From Pseudomonas sp. (GTDB lineage: Bacteria; Pseudomonadota; Gammaproteobacteria; Pseudomonadales; Pseudomonadaceae): a stretch of 64,000 nt of DNA. This document shows, piece by piece, positions 44,146 to 52,239 of the stretch (position 1 is its first letter; every line of letters starts with the position of its first letter). The DNA is taken from NCBI GenBank assembly GCA_007713455.1, contig VMRT01000007.1:310001-374000 (forward strand), read 5' to 3'. The position numbers were made by a program, and so were the translations under genes. The notes beneath the pieces were generated by a model that made no database searches, had not been told where the DNA came from, and was given only the letters and a program-made list of their open reading frames with translations.

Positions 44146-45657
44146 ATGACAACGTCCAGCTCCATTCCTACCGTCAAATTGCTGATCGACGGTGAATTTA
44201 TCGAATCGACCAGCCAGGACTGGCGCGATGTCGTCAACCCCGCGACCCAGGAAGTCCTGGCGCGCGTGCCTTTTGCGACTGCCGAGGAAATCGACCGCGC
44301 CGTCGCCAGCGGCCAGAAAGCCTTCAAGACCTGGCGCAAGACACCGATCGGTGCGCGTGCGCGCATCTTCCTCAAGTACCAGCAGCTGATCCGCGAGAAC
44401 ATGAAGGAGCTGGCGGCGATCCTCACCGCCGAACAGGGCAAGACCCTGGCCGATGCCGAGGGCGACGTGTTCCGCGGCCTGGAAGTGGTCGAGCACGCCG
44501 CCGGTATTGGCAACCTGCAGCTCGGCGAGCTGGCGAACAACGTCGCCGCCGGCGTCGATACCTATACCCTGCTGCAGCCGCTGGGCGTCTGCGCCGGCAT
44601 CACCCCGTTCAACTTCCCGGCGATGATTCCGCTGTGGATGTTCCCGATGGCCATCGCCACCGGCAATACCTTCGTCCTCAAGCCGTCCGAACAGGACCCG
44701 ATGGTCACCATGCGCCTGTGCGAACTGGCGCTGGAAGCTGGCGTGCCGCCGGGCGTGCTCAACGTGGTGCACGGCGGGCCGGACGCGGTGAACGCGATCT
44801 GTGACCACCCGGATATCAAGGCGGTGTCCTTCGTTGGCTCGACCAGGGTCGGCACCCACGTCTACAACCGCGCCAGCCAGGCTGGCAAGCGCGTGCAGTG
44901 CATGATGGGCGCGAAGAACCACGCCATCGTGCTGCCCGATGCGCACAAGGAACAGACCCTCAACAACCTCGCCGGTGCCGCCTTCGGTGCGGCCGGCCAG
45001 CGCTGCATGGCGCTGTCGGTGGTGGTGCTGGTGGGCGAAGCGCAGGCCTGGATTCCCGATCTGGTGGCCAAGGCGCAGACCCTCAAGGTCAACGCCGGTG
45101 TCGAGGCCGGCACCGATGTCGGTCCGCTGGTTTCCTGCGCGGCGCTGGATCGCGTCAGCGGGCTGATCGAACGTGGCGTACGCGAAGGCGCCAAGCTGGA
45201 GCTGGACGGCCGCAACCCGAGCGTCAGCGGCTACGAAAAGGGCAACTTCGTCGGCCCGACGATCTTCTCCGGCGTTACCCGCGAGATGAGCATCTATCAG
45301 GAAGAAATTTTCGGCCCGGTCCTCTGCGTCATGGCGGCAGCGACCATGGACGAAGCCATCGAACTGATCAACGCCAACCCGAATGGTAACGGCACCGCCA
45401 TCTTCACCCGTTCCGGTGCCGCGGCGCGGCACTTCCAGGAAGAGATCGACGTGGGTCAGGTCGGCATCAACGTACCGATCCCGGTGCCGGTGCCGATGTT
45501 CTCCTTCACCGGTTCGCGCGCTTCCAAGCTCGGCGACCTCGGTCCCTACGGCAAGCAGGTGGTGCAGTTCTACACCCAGACCAAGACCATCACCGAGCGC
45601 TGGTTCGATGAAAACGAGGTCGGCGGCCCGGTCAACACCACCATCAATCTTAAGTGA
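44146..45657 (+). CDS. mmsA: methylmalonate-semialdehyde dehydrogenase (CoA-acylating)
   Basis: This 503-residue aldehyde dehydrogenase has the MmsA features: [32 protein letters not shown] and the catalytic Cys in [10 protein letters not shown]. It oxidises methylmalonate semialdehyde to propionyl-CoA with NAD and CoA, the last step of valine catabolism. It leads a five-gene plus-strand operon. I start at the ATG after GGCGGAGAGCC; the upstream open frame is promoter DNA. An A-rich Hfq/Crc motif lies upstream of the start, so post-transcriptional carbon catabolite control is likely. Confidence 0.95.
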   Translation: MTTSSSIPTVKLLIDGEFIESTSQDWRDVVNPATQEVLARVPFATAEEIDRAVASGQKAFKTWRKTPIGARARIFLKYQQLIRENMKELAAILTAEQGKTLADAEGDVFRGLEVVEHAAGIGNLQLGELANNVAAGVDTYTLLQPLGVCAGITPFNFPAMIPLWMFPMAIATGNTFVLKPSEQDPMVTMRLCELALEAGVPPGVLNVVHGGPDAVNAICDHPDIKAVSFVGSTRVGTHVYNRASQAGKRVQCMMGAKNHAIVLPDAHKEQTLNNLAGAAFGAAGQRCMALSVVVLVGEAQAWIPDLVAKAQTLKVNAGVEAGTDVGPLVSCAALDRVSGLIERGVREGAKLELDGRNPSVSGYEKGNFVGPTIFSGVTREMSIYQEEIFGPVLCVMAAATMDEAIELINANPNGNGTAIFTRSGAAARHFQEEIDVGQVGINVPIPVPVPMFSFTGSRASKLGDLGPYGKQVVQFYTQTKTITERWFDENEVGGPVNTTINLK

Positions 45658-45704
45658 AATCACTCACCTAGCCGGCGCGCGCGCCGGCCCTGAAGGATGC
45701 TGAA

Positions 45705-46478
45705 ATGACATTCGAAACCCTGCTCGTAGAAATCAAAGAACGCGTTGCTCTGATCACCCTTAACCGGCCGCAGGCGCTCAACGCGCTCAACGCCCAGCTG
45801 ATCAGCGAACTGAACCAGGCCCTGGGCCAGCTCGAGGCCGATCCGCAGGTCGGCTGCGTCGTGCTCACTGGCTCGGCCAAGGCCTTCGCCGCCGGTGCCG
45901 ACATCAAGGAAATGGCCGAGCTGTCCTACCCGCAGATTTATCTGGATGATTTCTTCGCTGAAGCCGACCGCATTGCCACGCGCCGCAAGCCGCTGATTGC
46001 CGCCGTCGCCGGTTACGCCCTGGGCGGCGGCTGCGAGCTGGCATTGCTCTGCGACATGATCTTTGCTGGCGACAACGCGCGTTTTGGCCAACCGGAAGTC
46101 AACCTCGGTGTGCTGCCGGGCATCGGCGGCACCCAGCGTCTGACCCGTGCAGTGGGCAAAGCCAAGGCCATGGACATGTGCCTGACTGGCCGCCAGATGG
46201 ACGCCGCCGAAGCCGAGCGCGCCGGCCTCGTCGCCCGTGTGTTCCCAGCCGAAAGCCTGCTGGAGGAAACTCTCAAGGCCGCCCGCGTGATCGCCGAGAA
46301 ATCCCTGCCGGCCACCATGATGATCAAGGAAAGCGTCAATCGCGCCTTCGAAACCACGCTGGCCGAAGGCATCCGCTTCGAGCGTCGTGTGTTCCACGCG
46401 GTGTTCGCCACTGCCGACCAGAAGGAAGGCATGGCCGCGTTCAGCGAGAAGCGCAAGCCTGAGTTCACCAATCGCTAA
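45705..46478 (+). CDS. enoyl-CoA hydratase
   Basis: This 257-residue crotonase-family enzyme has [11 protein letters not shown], the oxyanion-hole glycines in [10 protein letters not shown] and the catalytic-Glu region [18 protein letters not shown]. Both glutamates expected of a hydratase appear present. In this operon it would hydrate methacrylyl-CoA to 3-hydroxyisobutyryl-CoA. It lies 47 bases after mmsA with an AAGGATG ribosome site. It may also serve the neighbouring minus-strand acyl-CoA operon, which lacks its own hydratase. Confidence 0.93.
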   Translation: MTFETLLVEIKERVALITLNRPQALNALNAQLISELNQALGQLEADPQVGCVVLTGSAKAFAAGADIKEMAELSYPQIYLDDFFAEADRIATRRKPLIAAVAGYALGGGCELALLCDMIFAGDNARFGQPEVNLGVLPGIGGTQRLTRAVGKAKAMDMCLTGRQMDAAEAERAGLVARVFPAESLLEETLKAARVIAEKSLPATMMIKESVNRAFETTLAEGIRFERRVFHAVFATADQKEGMAAFSEKRKPEFTNR

Positions 46479-46493
46479 GCCGCATCTGGCCAT

Positions 46494-46508
46494 AACAAGA
46501 AGAGGAAA
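46494..46508 (+). promoter_or_regulatory. A-rich Hfq/Crc-type motif overlapping the mmsB ribosome site
   Basis: AACAAGAAGAGGAAA fits AAnAAnAA and runs directly into the AGAGGA ribosome-binding site, six bases before the mmsB ATG. Hfq/Crc binding here would compete with ribosomes. Confidence 0.5.
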
Positions 46509-46514
46509 CACGCC

Positions 46515-47405
46515 ATGCATATCGGATTCATTGGTCTCGGCAACATGGGCGCGCCCATGGCCCACAACCTGCTCAAGGCAGGCCACCAGCTCAGCGTTTT
46601 CGACCTCAACGCCGCGGCCGTCGAAAACCTGGTCGGCGCCGGCGCGCTTCCGGTCGACTCTCCGACCGCCATCGCCCAGGGCAACGCCGAGCTGATCATC
46701 ACCATGCTGCCGGCCGCAGCCCATGTGAAGAGCGTGTACCTGGGCGCGAACGGCCTGATCGCCCACAGCCGCGCGGGTGTGATGCTGATCGACTGTTCGA
46801 CCATCGATCCGCACAGTGCCCGCGAAGTGGCCAAGGCCGCCTCCGAGCATGGCAACCCGATGCTCGACGCACCGGTCTCCGGCGGCACCGGCGGTGCAGC
46901 AGCCGGCACCCTGACCTTCATGGTCGGTGGCAGCGACGCGGACTTCGACCGTGCGCAGCCGATCCTCGCGGCCATGGGCAAGAACATCGTGCACTGCGGT
47001 GCAGCCGGCAACGGCCAGGTGGCCAAGGTCGCCAACAACATGCTCTTGGGCATTTCCATGATCGGCGTGGCCGAGGCGATGGCGCTGGGCGTCGCGCTGG
47101 GCATGGATGCCAAGACCCTGGCTGGCGTGATCAACACCTCTAGCGGCCGCTGCTGGAGCTCGGATACCTACAACCCCTTCCCCGGCGTGCTGGACAACGT
47201 TCCGTCCTCACGCGGCTACAGCGGCGGCTTCGGCAGCGACCTGATGCTCAAGGATCTGGGCCTGGCTACCGAGGCGGCGAAACAGGTGCGCCAGCCGGTA
47301 GTACTCGGCGCCCTCGCCCAGCAGCTCTACCAGAGCTTCAGCGCCCAGGGCCACGGTGGCCTGGATTTCTCGGCGATCATCAATCAGTACCGCAAGGACA
47401 CCTGA
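46515..47405 (+). CDS. mmsB: 3-hydroxyisobutyrate dehydrogenase
   Basis: This 296-residue enzyme begins with the NAD Rossmann motif IGFIGLGNMGAPMA. It has the family's substrate-binding DAPVSGGTGGAAAGTL, GNGQVAKVANNM with the catalytic Lys, and the SSGRCWSSDTYNP segment typical of MmsB. It oxidises 3-hydroxyisobutyrate to methylmalonate semialdehyde, feeding MmsA. The next gene starts two bases after its stop. Confidence 0.96.
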   Translation: MHIGFIGLGNMGAPMAHNLLKAGHQLSVFDLNAAAVENLVGAGALPVDSPTAIAQGNAELIITMLPAAAHVKSVYLGANGLIAHSRAGVMLIDCSTIDPHSAREVAKAASEHGNPMLDAPVSGGTGGAAAGTLTFMVGGSDADFDRAQPILAAMGKNIVHCGAAGNGQVAKVANNMLLGISMIGVAEAMALGVALGMDAKTLAGVINTSSGRCWSSDTYNPFPGVLDNVPSSRGYSGGFGSDLMLKDLGLATEAAKQVRQPVVLGALAQQLYQSFSAQGHGGLDFSAIINQYRKDT

Positions 47406-47407
47406 CC

Positions 47408-48502
47408 ATGAGTGCAACCGAACGCCCCGTGCTGGCCGCCGTACGCAACCACGTCGGCCACCTCACCCTCAACCGCCCTGCCGGGCTGAATGCGGTGACC
47501 CTGGAAATGGTCCGCCTGCTGCAGCAGCAGCTCAGCGCCTGGGCGGCCGATCCGCAAATCCATGCCGTGGTGCTGCGCGCCAATGGCGAGAAGGCGTTCT
47601 GTGCCGGCGGCGACATCCGTTCGCTATACGACAGCTTCCAGCGCGGCGACACCGAGCACGAAACCTTCTTCGAGGAAGAATACGCCCTCGACCAGTACAT
47701 CCACGCCTACCCGAAACCGCTGCTGGCGCTGATGGACGGTTTCGTCCTCGGCGGCGGCATGGGCCTGGTCCAGGGCGCCTCGCTGCGCGTGGTCACCGAG
47801 CGCGTGCGCATGGGCATGCCGGAAGTCGGCATCGGCTATTTCCCGGATGTCGGCGGCAGCTATTTCCTCTCACGCCTGCCGGGTGAGCTTGGCACCTACA
47901 TGGGCGTCACCGGCCTGCAGATCCGCGCCGCTGATGCTTTGCACGTTGGCCTGGCGGACTGGTGCGTCAGCCACGACCAGATTGCCGAGCTGGATCGCTG
48001 CCTGGACCGTATGAGCTGGTCGGTCCATCCGCAGGAAGCGTTGCGCACCCTGGTGGCGACGCTGGGCAGCAACAAACTGCCGGGTTCCGAGCTGAAGGCC
48101 CTACATCAGGCCATCGACGAGCATTTCGGCAAAAGCGATGTGGCGTCGATTCGCGCATCGCTGGCCGCCGAGGCGCGCCCGGAGTTTGCCGACTGGGCCG
48201 AGGAAACGCTCAAGGTGCTCGACAGCCGCTCGCCGCTGGCCATGTGCGTGACCCTAGAGATGCTGCGTCGCGGCCGCGAACTGCCGATCGCCGACTGCTT
48301 CGCGCTGGAGTTGCATCTGGACCGTCAATGGTTCGCCAAGGGCGACATAATGGAAGGCGTGCGTGCGCTGATCATCGACAAGGACAAGTCACCGCGCTGG
48401 AATCCGCCGACGCTGGCAGAGGTCACGCCGGAGCGCGTCCAGGCGTTCTTCGACGGCTTCAAGGCCACCACCGGCAAGACACGCCGCAGCGCCACGGCCT
48501 GA
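47408..48502 (+). CDS. 3-hydroxyisobutyryl-CoA hydrolase-like enoyl-CoA hydratase/isomerase family protein
   Basis: This 364-residue crotonase-fold protein matches the ECH_2/HIBYL-CoA hydrolase group: [49 protein letters not shown] ([15 protein letters not shown] is diagnostic) and the extended C-terminal region seen in hydrolases rather than hydratases. It should release 3-hydroxyisobutyrate from its CoA ester, between the hydratase and MmsB in valine breakdown. The start follows mmsB with almost no gap. Confidence 0.92.
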   Translation: MSATERPVLAAVRNHVGHLTLNRPAGLNAVTLEMVRLLQQQLSAWAADPQIHAVVLRANGEKAFCAGGDIRSLYDSFQRGDTEHETFFEEEYALDQYIHAYPKPLLALMDGFVLGGGMGLVQGASLRVVTERVRMGMPEVGIGYFPDVGGSYFLSRLPGELGTYMGVTGLQIRAADALHVGLADWCVSHDQIAELDRCLDRMSWSVHPQEALRTLVATLGSNKLPGSELKALHQAIDEHFGKSDVASIRASLAAEARPEFADWAEETLKVLDSRSPLAMCVTLEMLRRGRELPIADCFALELHLDRQWFAKGDIMEGVRALIIDKDKSPRWNPPTLAEVTPERVQAFFDGFKATTGKTRRSATA

Positions 48503-48517
48503 ACCTCTTTGCAGCAC

Positions 48518-48532
48518 AACAACAAGAAGAGA
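48518..48532 (+). promoter_or_regulatory. A-rich Hfq/Crc-type motif before the acyl-CoA dehydrogenase gene
   Basis: AACAACAAGAAGAGA is a long AAn-repeat that merges with the ribosome-binding site seven bases before the ATG. It is the strongest such motif in the valine operon. Confidence 0.55.
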
Positions 48533-48539
48533 CCGCGCA

Positions 48540-49691
48540 ATGCATGACCTCGAACTCAGCGAAGACCAACGCATGATCCGCGACATGGCGCGCGACTTCG
48601 CCCGCCGCGAGATCGCCCCCCATGCACAGGTCTGGGAAAAGGCCGGCTGGATCGACGACGCCCTGGTCGCCCAGATGGGTGAGCTTGGCCTGCTCGGCAT
48701 GGTCGTCCCGGAAGAATGGGGCGGCAGCTACATCGACTACGTCGCCTACGCCCTGGCCGTGGAGGAAATCTCCGCCGGCGACGGCGCCACCGGCGCGCTG
48801 ATGAGCATCCACAACTCGGTCGGTTGCGGCCCGGTGCTGAACTACGGCTCGCAGGCGCAGAAGGACGAATGGCTGGCCGAACTGGCCAGCGGTCGCGCCA
48901 TCGGCTGCTTCGCCCTCACCGAACCGCAGGCCGGCTCCGAGGCGCACAACCTGCGCACCCGCGCGGAGCTGGTGGACGGTCAGTGGGTACTCAACGGAAG
49001 CAAGCAGTTTTGCAGCAATGCCAAGCGGGCGAAGTTGGCCATTGTTTTCGCGGTGACTGATCCGGACCTAGGCAAGAAGGGACTTTCCGCCTTTCTGGTG
49101 CCCACCGACACGCCCGGCTTCGCGGTGGAGCGCAGCGAACACAAGATGGGTATCCGCGCCTCGGACACCTGCGCGGTCTCGCTCAGCGACTGCCGAATCC
49201 CGCAGGCGAACCTGCTTGGCGAGCGTGGCAAGGGCCTGGCGATTGCGCTGTCGAACCTCGAAGGCGGCCGTATCGGCATCGGCGCGCAAGCCCTGGGTAT
49301 CGCCCGTGCGGCCTTCGAAGCCGCCCTGCTCTATGCCCGCGAGCGCGTGCAGTTCGGCAAGCCGATCGCCGAGCACCAGAGCATCGCCAACATGCTCGCC
49401 GACATGCAGACCCAGCTGAATGCGGCACGGCTGCTGATTCTGCATGCCGCGCGGCTGAAGAGCGCCGGCCTGCCATGCCTGTCCGAAGCCTCGCAGGCCA
49501 AGCTGTTTGCCTCGGAAATGGCGGAGAAGGTCTGTTCGCAGGCGGTGCAGATCCACGGTGGCTACGGCTATCTCGAGGATTATCCGGTCGAGCGCTATTA
49601 CCGCGATGCCCGTATCACGCAGATTTACGAGGGTTCGAGCGAGATCCAGCGCCTGCTGATCGCGCGGGAGCTGGCGAACTACGCGCTGTAA
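48540..49691 (+). CDS. acyl-CoA dehydrogenase, probably isobutyryl-CoA
   Basis: This 383-residue flavoprotein has acyl-CoA dehydrogenase signatures: [42 protein letters not shown] and the catalytic Glu in [11 protein letters not shown]. The operon context makes isobutyryl-CoA to methacrylyl-CoA the likely reaction, with electrons passed to ETF. It is the last gene of the valine operon. A 10-bp inverted repeat (49709-49718 with 49737-49746) follows but has no T-run. Confidence 0.93.
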   Translation: MHDLELSEDQRMIRDMARDFARREIAPHAQVWEKAGWIDDALVAQMGELGLLGMVVPEEWGGSYIDYVAYALAVEEISAGDGATGALMSIHNSVGCGPVLNYGSQAQKDEWLAELASGRAIGCFALTEPQAGSEAHNLRTRAELVDGQWVLNGSKQFCSNAKRAKLAIVFAVTDPDLGKKGLSAFLVPTDTPGFAVERSEHKMGIRASDTCAVSLSDCRIPQANLLGERGKGLAIALSNLEGGRIGIGAQALGIARAAFEAALLYARERVQFGKPIAEHQSIANMLADMQTQLNAARLLILHAARLKSAGLPCLSEASQAKLFASEMAEKVCSQAVQIHGGYGYLEDYPVERYYRDARITQIYEGSSEIQRLLIARELANYAL

Positions 49692-49861
49692 ACGCCACTG
49701 CGTGCTGGACGAATGCCGTGCTGCAATGTGACAGCTCGGCATTCGTCACAAGGGCGCCGTCACTCGCATGGCAAAGCCAGCCTGGCTGTATCGAAGCCCA
49801 CTCAATTACACAATCAATGCCCACAACGCCTGACAGCGTGGCCGCTGTCTTGCGGCCCAAA

Positions 49862-49889
49862 TAAAAAGGGGAGCCGCTAGGCTCCCCTT
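49862..49889 (-). terminator. intrinsic terminator of the minus-strand sRNA
   Basis: A 10-bp stem, AAGGGGAGCC/GGCTCCCCTT, closes a GCTA loop (49866-49889). On the minus strand it is followed by TTTTTATTT, and on the plus strand by no T-run. Its polarity therefore serves a transcript coming from the right, the sRNA, rather than the valine operon. Confidence 0.85.
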
Positions 49890-50223
49890 CAGGTCATGTT
49901 GCTTTGTTCTTCTTCTGCTGACGGGCTTGTTGTTTTTGTTGGCAGCCCGGTCGGACATCGTCCGAGTAGCAGTCCCATAAGGGACATAAAGAACAAACGG
50001 ATTATTTTGGTCGCTGATGTTGCCACTACCCTCGCGGGCTCAACCGGTTCTGGAGCTGCCTCAAGGCAGTTTTATTGTTCTCGGTCCGGTCGACAGGAAA
50101 CCTGTCGGGCAATTCCTCTCCAAAAGAATCAGTTTGCTACGTCCCCCACCTGCTTGTTTTTATTGTGTCGGAGTCGCTACGTGTTGTTTTTGTTATTGGA
50201 TGTGCTTTCTTGTTCTTGTTATG
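49862..50223 (-). ncRNA. CrcZ/CrcY-family small RNA (Hfq/Crc sequestering)
   Basis: On the minus strand a sigma-54 promoter is followed by about 360 bases without a credible gene, then a strong terminator. The RNA holds six A-rich motifs of the AAnAAnAA type: 50220-50206, 50197-50182, 50165-50153, 50079-50070, 49940-49926 and 49917-49903 (for example AATAACAAAAACAACA and AACAAAAACAACAAG). This is the architecture of CrcZ, CrcX and CrcY, sRNAs of about 350-410 nt made under CbrB/sigma-54 control that bind Hfq and relieve catabolite repression. The locus is not beside cbrB/pcnB, so it is more likely the CrcY-type paralogue. Start and end are accurate to a few bases only. Confidence 0.82.
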
Positions 50224-50233
50224 CCAATAACAA

Positions 50234-50249
50234 AGCATTCGTCGTGCCA
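50234..50249 (-). promoter_or_regulatory. sigma-54 promoter of the CrcZ/CrcY-like sRNA
   Basis: Read on the minus strand: TGGCAC-GACGA-ATGCT. The -24 element is perfect and the -12 has one mismatch, with exact GG-N10-GC spacing. The predicted start is near 50223, immediately before the first A-rich motif. Confidence 0.82.
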
Positions 50250-50346
50250 GTTTCGATAACTCCATATTTTTCAATAGGTTACGATTTACGCATGCACAGA
50301 GAGCACAGAATTCGCGCCTGATTCGTTACCGCCCACCTCAGTGACC

Positions 50347-50384
50347 GTTTACGCTGTACGAAAGGAGTAACACCTTTGGGTAAC
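50347..50384 (-). promoter_or_regulatory. candidate CbrB activator sites upstream of the sRNA
   Basis: On the minus strand TGTTAC-N14-GTAAAC (50372-50347) resembles the CbrB-type pattern TGTTAC-N14-GTAACA as I recall it, with a further GTTAC at 50384-50380. Additional GTAAC half-sites lie at 50329-50325 and 50282-50278. They are 60-160 bases upstream of the predicted start, as expected for sigma-54 activator sites. Confidence 0.4.
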
Positions 50385-50551
50385 CGCCTCTGTGCGCGGC
50401 GACGTGCAAAGGCGCGATAGTGATATGAAAGGGTCTGCCAGCCGATTCGCGGCTGCATAACGCAGGACACCCCGGCAGTGGTTCACTGTCAGGGTGTCTA
50501 TCGCTCGATGGGCATAAAAAGGTTCTTCGGCTGGTTAGCGCCTGTGTCGTA

Positions 50552-50770
50552 TCAGGCGTCTGCTGTCTGCACAGCAGTTTCCTTGCGTCTCGCTAGGTAA
50601 TCGCAGGCCATGATGGCGAGCAAAGGGACGACACCTACACTGAGGGCAGCGTGCCAGGATCCGACGAGGGCCACAAACAGCATCCCCACGACAACGATCG
50701 CAGCGACGCAGTGGGCCAGGAAACGGCACAGTTCAAGTGCAACTACTTGTTGTTCGGCATCATTAATCAT
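50552..50770 (-). CDS. small two-helix membrane protein of unknown function
   Basis: This 72-residue protein has two hydrophobic helices (about 17-36 and 40-60) and a short basic-then-polar tail (ARRKETAVQTADA). I do not recognise a family. The chosen ATG is preceded by GGGGAG at good distance; an alternative ATG at 50818 would add 16 residues but has no ribosome site. A stem with GACACCC/GGGTGTC (50466-50498) lies 54 bases after the stop. It sits upstream of the sRNA promoter on the same strand. A real gene is likely but not certain. Confidence 0.55.
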   Translation of the reverse strand: MINDAEQQVVALELCRFLAHCVAAIVVVGMLFVALVGSWHAALSVGVVPLLAIMACDYLARRKETAVQTADA

Positions 50771-51086
50771 GACGTTGTACTCCCCGTTTTTGTTGTAATA
50801 AGCAGCCTCCGTTTTCATAGTAGTCAGCTGGTGCCAACTCGCAAACCAAAACCGACGTGCGGCACGTCTAGGCCGCGCTTTACGGGCGCTGCACACTACT
50901 TTGGTCGACCCCGAATGATTACTTTGAACAGTGTTGCGATATAAGCGTTATATATTCAGGAATCATTTTCCTGACTGCTTGCCCAATAATGGACGCGCTT
51001 TTTTTCGCAGCATGAAAATCGTCGACTTCGATACTCGCGCGCAAGCCTGCGTGCGTCGTAACAGTGCTTACCGTCAGCTGCGCAGC
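50771..51086. other. intergenic region, AT-richer than surroundings
   Basis: No gene is recognised. The base composition drops towards AT in the middle. A perfect inverted repeat ATATAA-GCG-TTATAT lies at 50939-50953 and could be an operator or part of a promoter for the small membrane protein gene. Nothing else can be supported. Confidence 0.45.
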
Positions 51087-52169
51087 TCAGTCCCACCCCT
51101 CCTCCGCACCGCAACGTAACGTCCGCCTCGCCTTGCCTGGCGTGCGGGAAAAACGCGGAGCCGGTGCTGCCTGCAACACGCCCTCAACGTCTTGGTAAAC
51201 GCCACGCTGGCGCAGATGCGGGTGCTGCGCCGCTTCTTCCAGTTCAAGCACCGGCGCGAAGCAGGCGTCGCTGCCCTCGAGCAAGGCGCACCACTCGGCT
51301 CGCGTGCGGGTCGCGAACAGCCGCTCCAGCAGCTCGCTCTGCACAGGCCATTCGCCCGGATCGGCACAGCCCACCCAGAGCGCTTCCGGTGCGTCTATTC
51401 GCTCCAGCAGCTCGTGCCAGAACTGTGGCTCCAGCGGCCCGATTGCAATCTCGCGACCATCGGCGCAGCGATAGCAACGGTAGTTCGGCGCAGCACCAGC
51501 CAGCGGATTGCGTTCGCGTTGCATGTCGATCCGCCCGCTCGGCAGCAGGCCGGCGAAGAAGGTCATCAACGACGACACGCCATCGACGATCGCCGCATCG
51601 ATCACCTGTCCCTGCCCCGAACGTTCGCGCTCCCACAGCGCGGCGAGGATGCCGACGGCGAGATAGAGCGAGCCGCCGCCGAAATCGCCGACCAGATTCA
51701 ACGGCGGAATCGCCGTCCCGCTCTCGCCGCGGATTGCCGCCAGCGCGCCGGTCAAGGCGATGTAGTTGATGTCGTGCCCGGCAGCCCTGGCCAACGGCCC
51801 GGTCTGCCCCCAACCGGTCATGCGTCCGTAGATCAGTTTCCGATTGCGCTGCCGCAGCTCCTCCGGCCCGAGCCCGAGCCTTTCCATCACGCCGGGCCGA
51901 AAACCCTCGATCAGCACATCGGCGGTCTGCGCCAGCTCAAGGCAGCGCGCACGCCCTGCTTCGCTGCGGATATCCAGCGTCAGCGTCTTGCGCCCACGGT
52001 CGACCACAGGGTTCGGCCAGCCGTTACCACCCTCGCGTTCGATGCGCAGCACTTCGGCGCCCATATCTGCCAACAGCATCGCGCAGTGCGGCCCTGGGCC
52101 TATCCCGGCAAACTCCAGCACGCGCAGCCCCTGTAGCGGGCCCTGGCGTGCATCGACACCTTCGCTCAT
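51087..52169 (-). CDS. CaiB/BaiF-family CoA-transferase or alpha-methylacyl-CoA racemase
   Basis: This 360-residue protein fits family III CoA-transferases, closest in style to alpha-methylacyl-CoA racemase: LRVLEFAGIGPGPHCAMLLADMGAEV (split as LEFAGIGPGP and CAMLLADMGAEV), DVLIEGFRPGVMERLGL, GRMTGWGQTGPLA and the active-site Asp in AGHDINYIALTG. A racemase converts R- to S-2-methylacyl-CoA so that an acyl-CoA dehydrogenase can act. It is the distal gene of the minus-strand acyl-CoA operon, separated by a hairpin from the synthetase. Racemase and CoA-transferase activities cannot be told apart with certainty by eye. Confidence 0.88.
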   Translation of the reverse strand: MSEGVDARQGPLQGLRVLEFAGIGPGPHCAMLLADMGAEVLRIEREGGNGWPNPVVDRGRKTLTLDIRSEAGRARCLELAQTADVLIEGFRPGVMERLGLGPEELRQRNRKLIYGRMTGWGQTGPLARAAGHDINYIALTGALAAIRGESGTAIPPLNLVGDFGGGSLYLAVGILAALWERERSGQGQVIDAAIVDGVSSLMTFFAGLLPSGRIDMQRERNPLAGAAPNYRCYRCADGREIAIGPLEPQFWHELLERIDAPEALWVGCADPGEWPVQSELLERLFATRTRAEWCALLEGSDACFAPVLELEEAAQHPHLRQRGVYQDVEGVLQAAPAPRFSRTPGKARRTLRCGAEEGWD

Positions 52170-52194
52170 CTGTATTTCTCCTGATCCGCGCGCG

Positions 52195-52231
52195 CAAGAA
52201 CGCCCCGCGCCGACGGCACGGGGCGTTCTTG
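52195..52231 (-). terminator. hairpin between acyl-CoA synthetase and CaiB/BaiF genes
   Basis: A perfect 13-bp stem, CAAGAACGCCCCG (52195-52207) with CGGGGCGTTCTTG (52219-52231), has an 11-base loop. No T-run follows on either strand, so it may act as a partial terminator or an RNA-processing element that lowers expression of the last gene. Confidence 0.5.
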
Positions 52232-52239
52232 CTGAACGG

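Noticed and set aside
43990-45663. Apparent N-terminal extension of the LysR gene through mmsA, giving an 854-residue protein
   Set aside because: The extra part is antisense to mmsA and lacks any domain; the LysR start at 43989 is typical.
49709-49746. 10-bp inverted repeat as terminator of the valine operon
   Set aside because: The loop is 18 bases and no T-run follows; it may be structural, but a terminator call is not supported.
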